Positions 45,272 to 55,286 of a DNA stretch of 64,000 bases are shown here, piece after piece. The stretch comes from Dyadobacter beijingensis DSM 21582. Lineage in GTDB: Bacteria > Bacteroidota > Bacteroidia > Cytophagales > Spirosomataceae. Location: NCBI RefSeq assembly GCF_000382205.1, contig NZ_KB907787.1, positions 411,176 to 475,175 of the forward strand. Direction: 5' to 3'. Below the pieces are notes generated by a model. The model saw only the letters and a list, made by a program, of their open reading frames with translations. It searched no databases and was not told the origin of the DNA. The position numbers were made by a program, and so were the translations under genes. Position 1 is the stretch's first letter; each line of letters begins with the position of its first letter.

Positions 45272-45490
45272 ATGGCAAAACAAGCATCAATCGAACAAGA
45301 CGGAGTAATTCTCGAAGCATTGTCAAACGCAATGTTTCGTGTTGTATTAGAGAACAAGCATGAAGTTATCGCGCATATCTCAGGTAAAATGAGAATGCAC
45401 TATATCAAAATATTGCCGGGCGACAGAGTAAAACTGGAAATGTCTCCTTACGACCTATCGAAGGCCCGGATTACATATCGTTACAAGTAA
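45272..45490 (+). CDS. infA: Translation initiation factor IF-1
   Basis: 72 residues, OB fold: [21 protein letters not shown] and [23 protein letters not shown]. Binds the A site during initiation. 12 bases after map. Confidence 0.97.
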   Translation: MAKQASIEQDGVILEALSNAMFRVVLENKHEVIAHISGKMRMHYIKILPGDRVKLEMSPYDLSKARITYRYK

Positions 45491-45529
45491 GGGGATCGAT
45501 TACCTTAAATTAACACAAAGTTTAATCAG

Positions 45530-45646
45530 ATGAAAGTCAAAGCATCAGTTAAGAAACGCAGTGAAGACTGCAAGGTTATCCGCCGGAAGGGTAAAGTGTA
45601 CGTTATTAACAAGAAGAACCCACGGTATAAACAAAGACAAGGATAA
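45530..45646 (+). CDS. rpmJ: 50S ribosomal protein L36, zinc-free form
   Basis: 38 residues, [20 protein letters not shown], ending NPRYKQRQG. Only one of the four zinc ligands (C14) remains, so it is a C-minus form. Found between infA and rpsM, its usual place; rpsM starts 5 bases later. Confidence 0.96.
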   Translation: MKVKASVKKRSEDCKVIRRKGKVYVINKKNPRYKQRQG

Positions 45647-45651
45647 TAATT

Positions 45652-46029
45652 ATGGCACGTATTGCAGGAGTAGACATTCCAGATCGCAAAAGAGGCGAAA
45701 TCTCATTGACTTATATTTTCGGGATCGGCCGTAGCTCGGCTAAGAAAATCCTCGAAAAGGCAGGTGTTGATTTGAATAAAAAAGTGATCGACTGGACCGA
45801 CGACGAGTCTGGCGCGATCCGTGGGGTTATTGCTGGGGAATTTAAAGTAGAAGGCGCTCTTAAGTCTGAGGTTCAGTTGAGCATTAAGCGCCTTATGGAT
45901 ATCGCTTGTTATCGTGGTCTCCGTCACCGTAAAGGATTGCCTTTGCGTGGTCAGAGAACGAAAAACAACTCACGTACTCGTAAGGGTAAACGCAAAACTA
46001 TCGCGAACAAGAAAAAGGCTACTAAATAA
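45652..46029 (+). CDS. rpsM: 30S ribosomal protein S13
   Basis: 125 residues, [41 protein letters not shown] and [21 protein letters not shown] are typical. Sits in the head and touches the P-site tRNA with its tail (KKATK here). Confidence 0.97.
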   Translation: MARIAGVDIPDRKRGEISLTYIFGIGRSSAKKILEKAGVDLNKKVIDWTDDESGAIRGVIAGEFKVEGALKSEVQLSIKRLMDIACYRGLRHRKGLPLRGQRTKNNSRTRKGKRKTIANKKKATK

Positions 46030-46074
46030 TAAAGTGAGCGGTGGAGTGATCCACAACTTATTATTCCAACAGCA

Positions 46075-46470
46075 ATGGCACAGAATAAAAGAAAAGATAA
46101 AGCAAAAAAGAGAGTGGTTGTTGTGGAGCCTGTTGGTCAGGTTCACATCAAGGCTTCTTTCAATAATATCATTATCTCAATTACTAACAGCAACGGACAA
46201 GTTATCTCTTGGGGTTCTGCCGGTAAAATGGGATTCCGTGGTTCTAAGAAGAACACGCCATACGCAGCTCAGACTGCTGCACAGAGCGCTGCACAAGTTG
46301 CGTTCGACCTCGGAATGCGTAAAGCTGAGGTTTTCGTAAAAGGACCAGGGTCAGGCCGTGAGTCCGCGATCCGTACGATCCAGAATGCAGGTATCGAAGT
46401 GACCACAATCCGTGACATCACGCCGCTTCCGCACAACGGATGCCGTCCTCCAAAACGTCGTAGAGTATAG
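46075..46470 (+). CDS. rpsK: 30S ribosomal protein S11
   Basis: 131 residues. [24 protein letters not shown] and the C-terminal signature [18 protein letters not shown] are intact. Part of the platform and mRNA exit. 90 bases ahead of rpsD. Confidence 0.97.
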   Translation: MAQNKRKDKAKKRVVVVEPVGQVHIKASFNNIIISITNSNGQVISWGSAGKMGFRGSKKNTPYAAQTAAQSAAQVAFDLGMRKAEVFVKGPGSGRESAIRTIQNAGIEVTTIRDITPLPHNGCRPPKRRRV

Positions 46471-46560
46471 TAATTAGTTAGTACCGAAAGGTACCCATTC
46501 GTAATTTGGACACTGGGGTTACAGAATGGTTTTTATCAATTTAGTAAACAAATAGTTTTA

Positions 46561-47166
46561 ATGGCACGTTATACAGGTCCCAAAACCAAAGTCGCAAGAC
46601 GTTACGGAGAGCCCATCATGGGCCCAAGCAAAGCGCTTGCAAAGAAAAATTACCCTCCCGGAATGCACGGAAAGGGTCGTCGGTCAAAGAAGTCGGAGTA
46701 CGCTCTGCAATTGGCTGAGAAACAAAAAGTGAAATTCATCTACGGTATCCTTGAAAGACAATTCCGTAGCTTGTTTGAGAAAGCTTCCGTTAAAGCAGGT
46801 CTTACGGGTGAAAACCTTTTGAGATATTGCGAAGCCCGTCTGGATAATACAGTTTACCGTTTGGGTATTGCTCCGACACGTCGTGCTGCCCGTCAGCTCG
46901 TGTCTCACAAGCATATCCTGGTTGATGGTGAGATTGTAAACATCCCTTCATACTCATTGCGCCCAGGCCAGGTTGTTACCGTTCGCGAGAAATCCAAATC
47001 TCTCGAAGCCGTAACCGACAGCCTTGCAGGACATAGTTCAAAAGGTTTTAGCTGGTTGGAGTGGAACGGTCAGGAATTGTCCGGCAAGTTCGTTTCCTAT
47101 CCAGACCGCGAGTCAATTCCAGAAAACATCAACGAGCAGCTGATCGTTGAATTGTATTCTAAATAA
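46561..47166 (+). CDS. rpsD: 30S ribosomal protein S4
   Basis: 201 residues, [21 protein letters not shown]. The S4 RNA-binding domain is [27 protein letters not shown]. Early assembly protein and the autorepressor of the alpha operon in E. coli. A strong terminator follows at 47184, before rpoA. Confidence 0.97.
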   Translation: MARYTGPKTKVARRYGEPIMGPSKALAKKNYPPGMHGKGRRSKKSEYALQLAEKQKVKFIYGILERQFRSLFEKASVKAGLTGENLLRYCEARLDNTVYRLGIAPTRRAARQLVSHKHILVDGEIVNIPSYSLRPGQVVTVREKSKSLEAVTDSLAGHSSKGFSWLEWNGQELSGKFVSYPDRESIPENINEQLIVELYSK

Positions 47167-47183
47167 TAATCTTCATATTACAT

Positions 47184-47217
47184 GCACTCCCCGAAATTTC
47201 GGGGTAGTGCTTTTTTT
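47184..47217 (+). terminator. Terminator between rpsD and rpoA
   Basis: GCACTCCCCGAAA pairs with TTTCGGGGTAGTGC (47184-47210, one bulged base), followed by TTTTTTT. It splits the alpha-operon genes. Confidence 0.88.
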
Positions 47218-47300
47218 GCCGGCAACGGCACAATTTTGCGATCGCAAAGGTAAGGTAGCGTGATCAACTATCATTTACTACTATAAAAGGAGCAAGGACT

Positions 47301-48290
47301 ATGTCAATATTAGCTTTCCAAATGCCTGATAAGGTCGTCATGGAGAAAGCAGACGACTTTCACGGGTTGTTTGAGTTTAAGCCTTTAGAGAAAGGATACG
47401 GCGTAACCATTGGTAATGCGTTGCGTAGGATTCTCCTTTCTTCTTTGGAGGGTTATGCCATCACGAGCGTGAAGTTCCCTGGCGTTCTTCATGAATTTTC
47501 TTCTATCGAAGGTATAGTTGAGGATGTAACGGAAATCATCCTGAACCTGAAAATGGTTCGTTTTAAAAAAGTTTCTGACCTGAGTGAGAGTAGGATCGTA
47601 GTAAACCTGAAAAATGTATCGGTGATTACCGCCGGCGACATTGGCAAGTTTACTAGTGCGTTCGAGGTCTTGAATCCGGACCTGGTCATTTGCCATATAG
47701 ATGATCAAAAGGAGTTCGAAATGGAACTTCTCTTGGATAAAGGTAGAGGTTACGTACCGGCAGACGAGCCGCGGGCTAATGAGCTCCCGTTCGGCTACAT
47801 CGCGGTAGACTCCATTTATACGCCTATTAAAAATGTGAAATACAGCGTTGAAAACACGCGTGTGGAACAGCGTACCGACTACGAACGTCTTTTGATCGAC
47901 ATCCAAACCGATGGTTCAATCCACCCGGAAGATGCATTGAAAGGCGCTGCCAATATTCTGATTCAACATTTCATGCTGTTCTCTGACCAAACGATGACGT
48001 TTGAGAAACAGAAAGCAGAAGAAGATAATCAGGTTGATGAAGAAATGCTGCGTATGAGAAAATTGTTGAAGACTTCATTGTCCGAACTGGATCTCTCCGT
48101 ACGCGCTTACAACTGTTTGAAATCAGCCGACGTGAAGACGCTTGGCGATCTGGTGAGACTCGAAATTTCTGATATGATGAAATTCCGCAACTTCGGTAAG
48201 AAGTCACTCACCGAGTTGGAACAACTTGTTGCCGACAAACAGTTGACATTTGGAATGGACGTGTCGAAATACCGTCTGGACGAGGATTAA
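47301..48290 (+). CDS. rpoA: RNA polymerase subunit alpha
   Basis: 329 residues. N-terminal dimer domain: [29 protein letters not shown]-terminal domain: [30 protein letters not shown], whose arginine and lysine residues touch UP elements and activators. No strong promoter is visible in the 80 bases between the rpsD terminator and ATG, so read-through or a weak promoter must supply it. Confidence 0.98.
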   Translation: MSILAFQMPDKVVMEKADDFHGLFEFKPLEKGYGVTIGNALRRILLSSLEGYAITSVKFPGVLHEFSSIEGIVEDVTEIILNLKMVRFKKVSDLSESRIVVNLKNVSVITAGDIGKFTSAFEVLNPDLVICHIDDQKEFEMELLLDKGRGYVPADEPRANELPFGYIAVDSIYTPIKNVKYSVENTRVEQRTDYERLLIDIQTDGSIHPEDALKGAANILIQHFMLFSDQTMTFEKQKAEEDNQVDEEMLRMRKLLKTSLSELDLSVRAYNCLKSADVKTLGDLVRLEISDMMKFRNFGKKSLTELEQLVADKQLTFGMDVSKYRLDED

Positions 48291-48362
48291 TTAAATTCCA
48301 TCATAAGTATGTATTCTGTAGCGCGCTAACCGCGCCGCTCGAAGCAACTAAACAACAAAACA

Positions 48363-48917
48363 ATGAGACACGGTAAGAAGGACAATCACTTAGGAAGAAC
48401 CGCATCACACCGCAAGGCGATGCTTTCAAACATGGCTTCCTCTTTGATCCTCCACAAAAGAATTGAAACAACCCTGGCAAAGGCAAAAGAACTTCGTAAG
48501 TTCGTTGAGCCTCTGCTGACACGTGCGAAAGAGGATTCGACTCACAACAGAAGGATCGCATTCTCTTATCTGAAAGACAAAGAATCGACAAAAGAACTTT
48601 TCGGTGTCGTTTCGGATAAAATCGCATCTCGCCCGGGTGGTTATACACGTATCATCAAACTGGGCAACCGTTTGGGTGACGCGGCTGAAACTGCGCTGAT
48701 CGAGCTGGTTGATTTCAACGATGCACTGTTGCTTGCCAATGCCGACAAACCTGCTAAGACTCGTCGCAGCAGAAGAGGTGGCAAGAAAGCTGAGGGCGCT
48801 GTTGAAGCTGCTCCGGTGAAGAAAGAAGATCATCCGATCGTAGCAGAAACTGAGGCTCCTGCCGAAGAAGAAGCTCCGAAAACCGAAGAAACACCAGGCG
48901 AAACTGAAAAGGAATAG
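48363..48917 (+). CDS. rplQ: 50S ribosomal protein L17 with Ala/Glu-rich tail
   Basis: 184 residues. The first 120 match L17 ([41 protein letters not shown]). A basic stretch ([13 protein letters not shown]) is followed by about 45 residues rich in Glu, Ala and Pro. E. coli L17 has 127 residues, so the tail is extra. Last gene of the block and followed by a terminator. Confidence 0.96.
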   Translation: MRHGKKDNHLGRTASHRKAMLSNMASSLILHKRIETTLAKAKELRKFVEPLLTRAKEDSTHNRRIAFSYLKDKESTKELFGVVSDKIASRPGGYTRIIKLGNRLGDAAETALIELVDFNDALLLANADKPAKTRRSRRGGKKAEGAVEAAPVKKEDHPIVAETEAPAEEEAPKTEETPGETEKE

Positions 48918-48948
48918 TTTGGAAATCGGAAATTGAAATATAGGAAAA

Positions 48949-48980
48949 GGGTTGAACGGTTTCGTTTAACCCTTTTTTTT
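48949..48980 (+). terminator. Terminator after rplQ
   Basis: GGGTTGAAC (48949-48957), loop, GTTTAACCC (48964-48972, one wobble), then eight T. End of the ribosomal block. Confidence 0.88.
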
Positions 48981-48993
48981 GAGTGAAAAGTCG

Positions 48994-49001
48994 TATTTTT
49001 G
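48994..49001 (+). promoter_or_regulatory. Candidate -7 element of carA
   Basis: TATTTTTG matches TAnnTTTG and lies 67 bases ahead of carA. No convincing -33 element is seen at 19 bases because the upstream region is the rplQ terminator. Confidence 0.45.
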
Positions 49002-49067
49002 CACCAAAATTGAACCGGCCGCCCCAAAAAGGCTCAAAACAGCCCGGAAAACAGATTAAACCATAAT

Positions 49068-50174
49068 ATGAATCAGAAAAAGGAAGCTCTGTTGTTGCTA
49101 GAAGACGGAACAGCATACAAAGGACTCGCTTTGGGTAAAAGTGGAACCACCGGTGGCGAAATTTGCTTTAACACGGGCATGACCGGCTACCAGGAAATTT
49201 ACACAGACCCTTCCTATTACGGTCAGATTATCGTGAACACCAACTCGCACATCGGTAACTACGGCGTGCAGCTGGAAGACGAGGAAGAATCTGGCTCGGT
49301 TAAGATCCGCGGGATGGTTTGTAACACATTCTCACAGATCTACTCGCGTGACACCGCTGATTTCTCTCTGCAAGAGTATTTCGAACGGGCGAACATTGTC
49401 GGTATCAGCAATGTGGATACCCGCCACCTCGTGCGTCACGTACGCGAGAAGGGTGTGATGAACGCCATTATCTCTTCTGAGATCCTCGACGAAGCGGAGC
49501 TGATGAAAGAATTGAAGAAAATCCCATCCATGAACGGACTGGAGCTTTCTTCCGAAGTTACGACCGAGGAGCCTTACTACATGGGCGACGAAGCTTCCGC
49601 CAAATGGCGCGTGGCTGTCATGGATTATGGTATCAAGAAAAGCATTCTGCTGAACCTGACGTCAAGAGGCTGCTATTGCAAGGTTTTCCCTGCGAAGACG
49701 CCTTACGAAGAAGTAATGCAATGGAACCCCGACGGCTTCTTTATCTCAAACGGCCCCGGCGATCCTTCGGCGATGGCCTATGCGGTAGAAAACGTATCAC
49801 AAATGGTGGAAACGGCCAAGCCGCTTTTCGGGATCTGTCTCGGTCACCAGCTGCTGGCGCTTTCGAGCGGTATCACTACGTACAAAATGCACCACGGCCA
49901 CCGCGGGCTGAACCACCCGGTGAAAAACCTGATCACAGGTCTTTGCGAAATCACTTCGCAAAACCACGGCTTCGCAGTGAAACCGGATGAGATCGAAAAC
50001 CACCCGGATATCGAGGTAACGCACATTAACCTGAACGATAAGACCATCGAAGGTATCCGCAGAAAGGATTACCCGGCATTCTCGGTGCAATACCACCCGG
50101 AAGCATCGCCAGGCCCGCACGATTCACGCTACCTGTTCGACGAGTTTATCAAGTTGCTTAACGCAGCGAGCTGA
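49068..50174 (+). CDS. carA: Carbamoyl-phosphate synthase small subunit
   Basis: 368-residue glutaminase subunit that feeds ammonia to CarB for pyrimidine and arginine synthesis. The class I amidotransferase triad is C257 in FGICLGHQLLA with H343 and E345 in SVQYHPEASPGP. The N-terminal CPSase domain has GKSGTTGGEICFNTGMTGYQE. carB is not in the window. A bidirectional terminator follows 6 bases past the stop. Confidence 0.97.
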   Translation: MNQKKEALLLLEDGTAYKGLALGKSGTTGGEICFNTGMTGYQEIYTDPSYYGQIIVNTNSHIGNYGVQLEDEEESGSVKIRGMVCNTFSQIYSRDTADFSLQEYFERANIVGISNVDTRHLVRHVREKGVMNAIISSEILDEAELMKELKKIPSMNGLELSSEVTTEEPYYMGDEASAKWRVAVMDYGIKKSILLNLTSRGCYCKVFPAKTPYEEVMQWNPDGFFISNGPGDPSAMAYAVENVSQMVETAKPLFGICLGHQLLALSSGITTYKMHHGHRGLNHPVKNLITGLCEITSQNHGFAVKPDEIENHPDIEVTHINLNDKTIEGIRRKDYPAFSVQYHPEASPGPHDSRYLFDEFIKLLNAAS

Positions 50175-50180
50175 TATAAC

Positions 50181-50213
50181 AAAAATCCCTCCACATTATG
50201 CGGAGGGATTTTT
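50181..50213. terminator. Bidirectional terminator between carA and the rhodanese-thioredoxin gene
   Basis: AAAAATCCCTCC (50181-50192), 9-base loop, GGAGGGATTTTT (50202-50213). Perfect 12-bp stem with A and T runs on either side; it serves both convergent genes. Confidence 0.9.
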
Positions 50214-50237
50214 CGCTTTTTGAGAATGAAAATAGCA

Positions 50238-50939
50238 TTAAAGCTGCGAATCCAGCAATGCACGGAATTCTTTCTCTTCCATATAGCCATTTTTAAGCTT
50301 CACCAGCTTGCCATTTTTATAAAGCAGGAATGCCGGGATCTCGTCCACGCGCAGTTCTTTCACCAATGCCTTATTCGGGTCGAACTCGATGGTTTCGATT
50401 TTTGCCTTTCCCGCGTATTCCTTTTGCAGTTTTTCGACGGTAGGCAGCATTTTCACGCATGGCAGGCACCATTTTGCATGAATGTCCACCAGCACGACGT
50501 TTTCGGAAGTTATGATTTTGTTAAATTCAGACTTGCTCATGCCCTTAACGCCCGCCTTATTAGCTCCTTCGACAGCCTTTCCCGACGTGTTCCATTTAAG
50601 ATACCCGCCCTTCATGTCGTAGACCTCGTTGAAGCCGTTTTCATGCAATGCAGTGGCTGCCGCCGCACTTCTTCCGCCCGACAGGCAATACACGAAAACA
50701 GGCTTGTTCTTATCCAGTTTTGCAATTTTCTCCTTGAAATCAGGACTTTTATAATCGACGTTGGCCGCCTTGGCCAGATGTCCCTCCTCGTACTCTTCCG
50801 GCGTGCGCACGTCCAGGAGCTGTGCGCTGCCCGATTTGGCCAGTTGTTTTTCGAATTCTTCCGTAGTGATCTGTTTCTGAGCATGTAATGCAAAGGGCAG
50901 GCTCAGCAGGATGGTTGTCAGAATGTGGGTTATTCTCAT
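50238..50939 (-). CDS. Exported rhodanese-thioredoxin fusion protein
   Basis: 233 residues. Signal peptide 1-20 (ILTTILLSLPFALHA). The rhodanese domain (about 24-120) has the active-site loop CLSGGRS with C85. The thioredoxin domain (about 130-233) has WCLPC with C158 and C161 and the cis-proline region VDEIPAFLLYKNG. The pair could pass sulfur or electrons between a persulfide and a dithiol in the periplasm (inference). Convergent with carA and divergent from eno. Confidence 0.9.
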   Translation of the reverse strand: MRITHILTTILLSLPFALHAQKQITTEEFEKQLAKSGSAQLLDVRTPEEYEEGHLAKAANVDYKSPDFKEKIAKLDKNKPVFVYCLSGGRSAAAATALHENGFNEVYDMKGGYLKWNTSGKAVEGANKAGVKGMSKSEFNKIITSENVVLVDIHAKWCLPCVKMLPTVEKLQKEYAGKAKIETIEFDPNKALVKELRVDEIPAFLLYKNGKLVKLKNGYMEEKEFRALLDSQL

Positions 50940-51050
50940 GGTAAATGGTGTGGTTGTTCAGCTAGTAAATTTAGCCTAAAATGACCGGGAGTTTATGGAT
51001 GACCATTTTTTTTGCGTTATTTTGTAGCGTTTATAAGTTCCAATTTTTAA

Positions 51051-52340
<1,290 letters not shown>

Positions 52341-52352
52341 TCAAAACCATAT

Positions 52353-52387
52353 AAGAGCCGGAGCCCAGTGCTCCGGTTCTTGTTTTA
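52353..52387 (+). terminator. Terminator after eno
   Basis: AAGAGCCGGAGC (52353-52364), loop CCAGT, GCTCCGGTTCTT (52370-52381, one wobble), then GTTTTAAG. It overlaps the upstream region of the next gene, so it may be leaky. Confidence 0.78.
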
Positions 52388-52400
52388 AGGGTATTTCAAT

Positions 52401-52733
52401 ATGAAAAACCGCTCATTCTGGTCGTTGCACACATTAAAGAACTTCTATATCGCCACATTCGTCGTGTGGCTGATATGGATTTTGTTCCTCGACAATAACA
52501 ATGTCCGGATCGTGATGTCGAACCGGATGAAAATGAAGGACCTCGAAAAGGAGAAGACGATCCTGGAAGAGAAGATCCGCGAGGTTAAGAAAGAACGGAA
52601 TGAGGTTTTCGGAAATCCCAGAATGCTTGAAAAATGGGCGCGCGAGAAATTCATGATGCGCAAACCCAACGAAGAAGTATATGTGATTGTGGACGAAAAC
52701 AATCAGCCTGTCGAAAGCAAAAAGGAAGAGTAG
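52401..52733 (+). CDS. DivIC/FtsB-type septum formation initiator
   Basis: 110 residues: a short cytoplasmic start, one membrane helix (about 11-28, FYIATFVVWLIWILFL), then a coiled coil (MKMKDLEKEKTILEEKIREV) and a C-terminal part with ARGKF-like WAREKFMMRKPNEEVYVIV. These features match FtsB/DivIC, which joins FtsL and FtsQ at the division site. Located between eno and gpmI, a link also seen for FtsB next to eno in other bacteria. Confidence 0.85.
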   Translation: MKNRSFWSLHTLKNFYIATFVVWLIWILFLDNNNVRIVMSNRMKMKDLEKEKTILEEKIREVKKERNEVFGNPRMLEKWAREKFMMRKPNEEVYVIVDENNQPVESKKEE

Positions 52734-52769
52734 CATTACGCTAGACATAACATTTTAATTCAGCATACA

Positions 52770-54302
52770 TTGAGCAAGAAAGTCATCCTCATTATTATGG
52801 ACGGCTGGGGCATCGCCAAGTCCGGCGAGGAAAACCGTTCCGCCATTCTGGCTGCAAAAACGCCGTTTTACGATTCCATTCTTCAAAAATACCCGCATAG
52901 CAAGCTCGAAGCGAGCGGTCTGGCAGTAGGCTTGCCCGACGGACAAATGGGTAACTCCGAAGTAGGACATACCAATCTCGGCGCCGGTCGCGTCGTCTAT
53001 CAGGACCTGGTAAAAATCAACCTCGCGGTATCCGAAGGCACGCTCGCGCACGAGCCCGCGCTCGCACAGGCGCTCGACTACGCGAAGGCGGAGGGTAAAA
53101 GACTCCATTTCATCGGCCTCGTTTCGGATGGCGGCGTGCACTCGCATATCGACCATTTGAAAGGTCTTTGCAAAATCGCGGCAGACCGCGGTTTGAGCGA
53201 TGTATTCGTTCACGCATTCACCGACGGCCGCGATACCGATCCGAAGAGCGGATTGGGTTTCCTGACCGAGCTAAGTGAATCGATGGCGCAAACCACAGGC
53301 AAGATCGCCAGCATAACCGGCCGCTACTACGCAATGGACCGTGATAAGCGTTGGGAGCGCGTGAAACTCGCTTACGACGCGATGGTTCACGGCGAAGGCA
53401 AGCACGTACCGGCAGCAGACGTTCTGAAGGCTGTACAGGCTTCCTACGAAGAAGGTGTTACCGACGAATTCATCACGCCGATCATCGCTACCAATGCCGA
53501 CGGTTCCCCGCTCGCGTTGATCCAGGACGGTGATGTGGTATTGTGCTTCAACTTCCGCACAGACCGCGGCCGCGAGATCACGCAGGTGCTCACGCAGCAG
53601 GATTTCCACGAGCAGAATATGCACAAGCTGAATTTGAAATACATCACCATGACCAACTATGATGATACTTTCAAAGGCGTGGACGTCATTTTTGACAAAG
53701 ATAACCTGAACAATACCCTTGGCGAGGTGCTCGAATCGGCTGGAAAGAAGCAGATCCGCATTGCTGAAACCGAGAAATACCCGCACGTGACATTCTTCTT
53801 CTCCGGCGGTCGTGAAAAGCCGTTCGAGGGGGAAAGCCGTTTGCTGTGCCCTTCACCAAAAGTGGCTACCTACGATTTGCAGCCTGAAATGTCGGCATTC
53901 GATATTCGCGATGCCATTGTTCCTGAATTGGAAAAAGGAGAAGTGGATTTCGTGTGTCTCAATTTCGCGAACCCCGACATGGTAGGCCATACCGGCGTTT
54001 TCGAGGCGGCAGTGAAGGCTTGCGAAACGGTAGATCAATGCGTACAGGCGGTTGTAACAACCGGTTTGGACCACGGTTACTCGTCGATCATCATCGCCGA
54101 CCATGGTAACTCGGATTATATGTCGAACGACGACGGTTCACCAAACACAGCGCATTCATTGAACCTCGTGCCGTGCATTCTGGTGGATAATGAATACCAG
54201 AAGCCGATCAATAATGGGAAACTTGCCGATATCGCGCCGACCATTCTGGAATTAATGGGAATCGCGAAACCGGCAGAAATGACCGGCGTGAGCATTCTCT
54301 AA
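52770..54302 (+). CDS. gpmI: 2,3-bisphosphoglycerate-independent phosphoglycerate mutase
   Basis: 510 residues, interconverting 3- and 2-phosphoglycerate with two manganese ions. The start is TTG 52770, giving MSKKVILIIMDGWGIAKSGEE as in the family; the next ATG (52797) would cut into the metal-binding IMDGWG. The catalytic serine is S63 in GNSEVGHTNLGAGR. NPDMVGHTGVF and IIADHGNSDYM carry further metal ligands. With eno upstream it forms a lower-glycolysis pair. Confidence 0.96.
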   Translation: MSKKVILIIMDGWGIAKSGEENRSAILAAKTPFYDSILQKYPHSKLEASGLAVGLPDGQMGNSEVGHTNLGAGRVVYQDLVKINLAVSEGTLAHEPALAQALDYAKAEGKRLHFIGLVSDGGVHSHIDHLKGLCKIAADRGLSDVFVHAFTDGRDTDPKSGLGFLTELSESMAQTTGKIASITGRYYAMDRDKRWERVKLAYDAMVHGEGKHVPAADVLKAVQASYEEGVTDEFITPIIATNADGSPLALIQDGDVVLCFNFRTDRGREITQVLTQQDFHEQNMHKLNLKYITMTNYDDTFKGVDVIFDKDNLNNTLGEVLESAGKKQIRIAETEKYPHVTFFFSGGREKPFEGESRLLCPSPKVATYDLQPEMSAFDIRDAIVPELEKGEVDFVCLNFANPDMVGHTGVFEAAVKACETVDQCVQAVVTTGLDHGYSSIIIADHGNSDYMSNDDGSPNTAHSLNLVPCILVDNEYQKPINNGKLADIAPTILELMGIAKPAEMTGVSIL

Positions 54303-54332
54303 AACTTTTAGGGCATCGATTGATGTTAACCA

Positions 54333-54364
54333 ACAGAGAGTCCGTCGGGGCTCTCTGTTTTTTT
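54333..54364 (+). terminator. Terminator after gpmI
   Basis: ACAGAGAGTCC pairs with GGGCTCTCTGT around 54333-54358, followed by TTTTTT. 30 bases past the stop. Confidence 0.85.
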
Positions 54365-54381
54365 AGCCACATTTGAAATCC

Positions 54382-54957
54382 ATGCATTACCGCTTCCTAC
54401 CGATCCTCGCAACTTTCCTGTGCATTTCCCTCATCTCCTGCACGCCGGAAGAATCCAAAGACGACGGCCCCAAGACTTACTATGATTTGAAAGGCTTTGT
54501 GGAGAATCAGATCGAGTATTTGAACGACAAGAGGCCGGAAGTCAATAAAACGGCCATTCTGGGGAGCAAGCGCGAGGTTTCCAGGACCAGAGATGTCGAT
54601 TGGAAAAAGGAACTGGAACTGTTTGTACAAGCCGATATCAATAAACCGTCCTACCGGCAGAGCTACGACATCCTTCAAAACGGGCCCGTGTATTACGAAT
54701 ATCGGCTCAAACCAGGTAACGATCTGCCCGTAACTTACCTGAAAATCGAAACGGATTCCGTTTTGAAACAGCCTTTATATGTAGAAGCATTGCTGCGCGC
54801 ACGGAACAAGATCTACCATTCGGAAAAAAAGGTGATTTTGAAAACCGTCAAGCGGGATAATCTCCTGGAAGTAAACGCTTACCAGGTAGACGGTTACCAG
54901 AAGCTGATCTTCGTAGACAGGAAAACTTTCCGCATTCAGGGCCAAATAGGACTTTAA
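54382..54957 (+). CDS. Lipoprotein of unknown function
   Basis: 191 residues. The lipobox LISC gives an anchor at C20. The mature part begins with acidic residues and then DLKGFVENQIEYLNDKRPEVNK; later KKELELFVQADINKPSY and YYEYRLKPGNDLPVTYLKIE suggest alternating helices and strands. I recognise no family. ATG 54382 fits the lipoprotein signal; TTG 54373 is less likely. It is flanked by the gpmI terminator and a gene-free stretch, so it is probably monocistronic. Confidence 0.7.
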   Translation: MHYRFLPILATFLCISLISCTPEESKDDGPKTYYDLKGFVENQIEYLNDKRPEVNKTAILGSKREVSRTRDVDWKKELELFVQADINKPSYRQSYDILQNGPVYYEYRLKPGNDLPVTYLKIETDSVLKQPLYVEALLRARNKIYHSEKKVILKTVKRDNLLEVNAYQVDGYQKLIFVDRKTFRIQGQIGL

Positions 54958-55286
54958 CGGGCTAATTGCATTATTTTCTCTGTACCACTACACCATATTT
55001 TGTGGTAACATTACCCAATTTTCCAGCTGCATGTTTGAGATAACCAACGGTTTGGAAGATTTTTAAAATATACAACAGAATACACGAAAAGAGCCAAATT
55101 CGTAAGAATGAGGTTCTTTTTTGCATTTCAGCGGGTTGTGGGAAATCGGTTGAATGCATCGAAAAAGGCCATTAGCATTGAGCGGCACAGAATTGTTTGA
55201 TTAGAAAGCAGAATTGCATGTAGACCCGGATTCAATTTAACCTGTCTCCATGAGAAACTAAATCACACAAGTAAAACTTAATATCA
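54958..55286. other. 329-base gene-free stretch
   Basis: No convincing gene. ACCAC (54987) and GTGGT (55002) could form a small hairpin, and a short AAGAA/TTCTT pair precedes a T run near 55113-55122, perhaps a weak terminator for the preceding lipoprotein gene. No clear TAnnTTTG box ahead of the gene at 55287. Confidence 0.4.

Noticed and set aside
50220..50888. 222-residue open frame antisense to the rhodanese-thioredoxin gene
   Set aside because: The minus-strand gene has clear domains and a signal peptide; the antisense frame has no recognisable feature.
51011..51026. Enolase promoter TTATTTTG
   Set aside because: It departs from TAnnTTTG at the second base, and no -33 element lies at the right distance.
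54971..55159. 62-residue open frame on the minus strand with a hydrophobic middle
   Set aside because: No start signal, promoter or recognisable family; it lies in an AT-rich gene-free region where such frames arise by chance.
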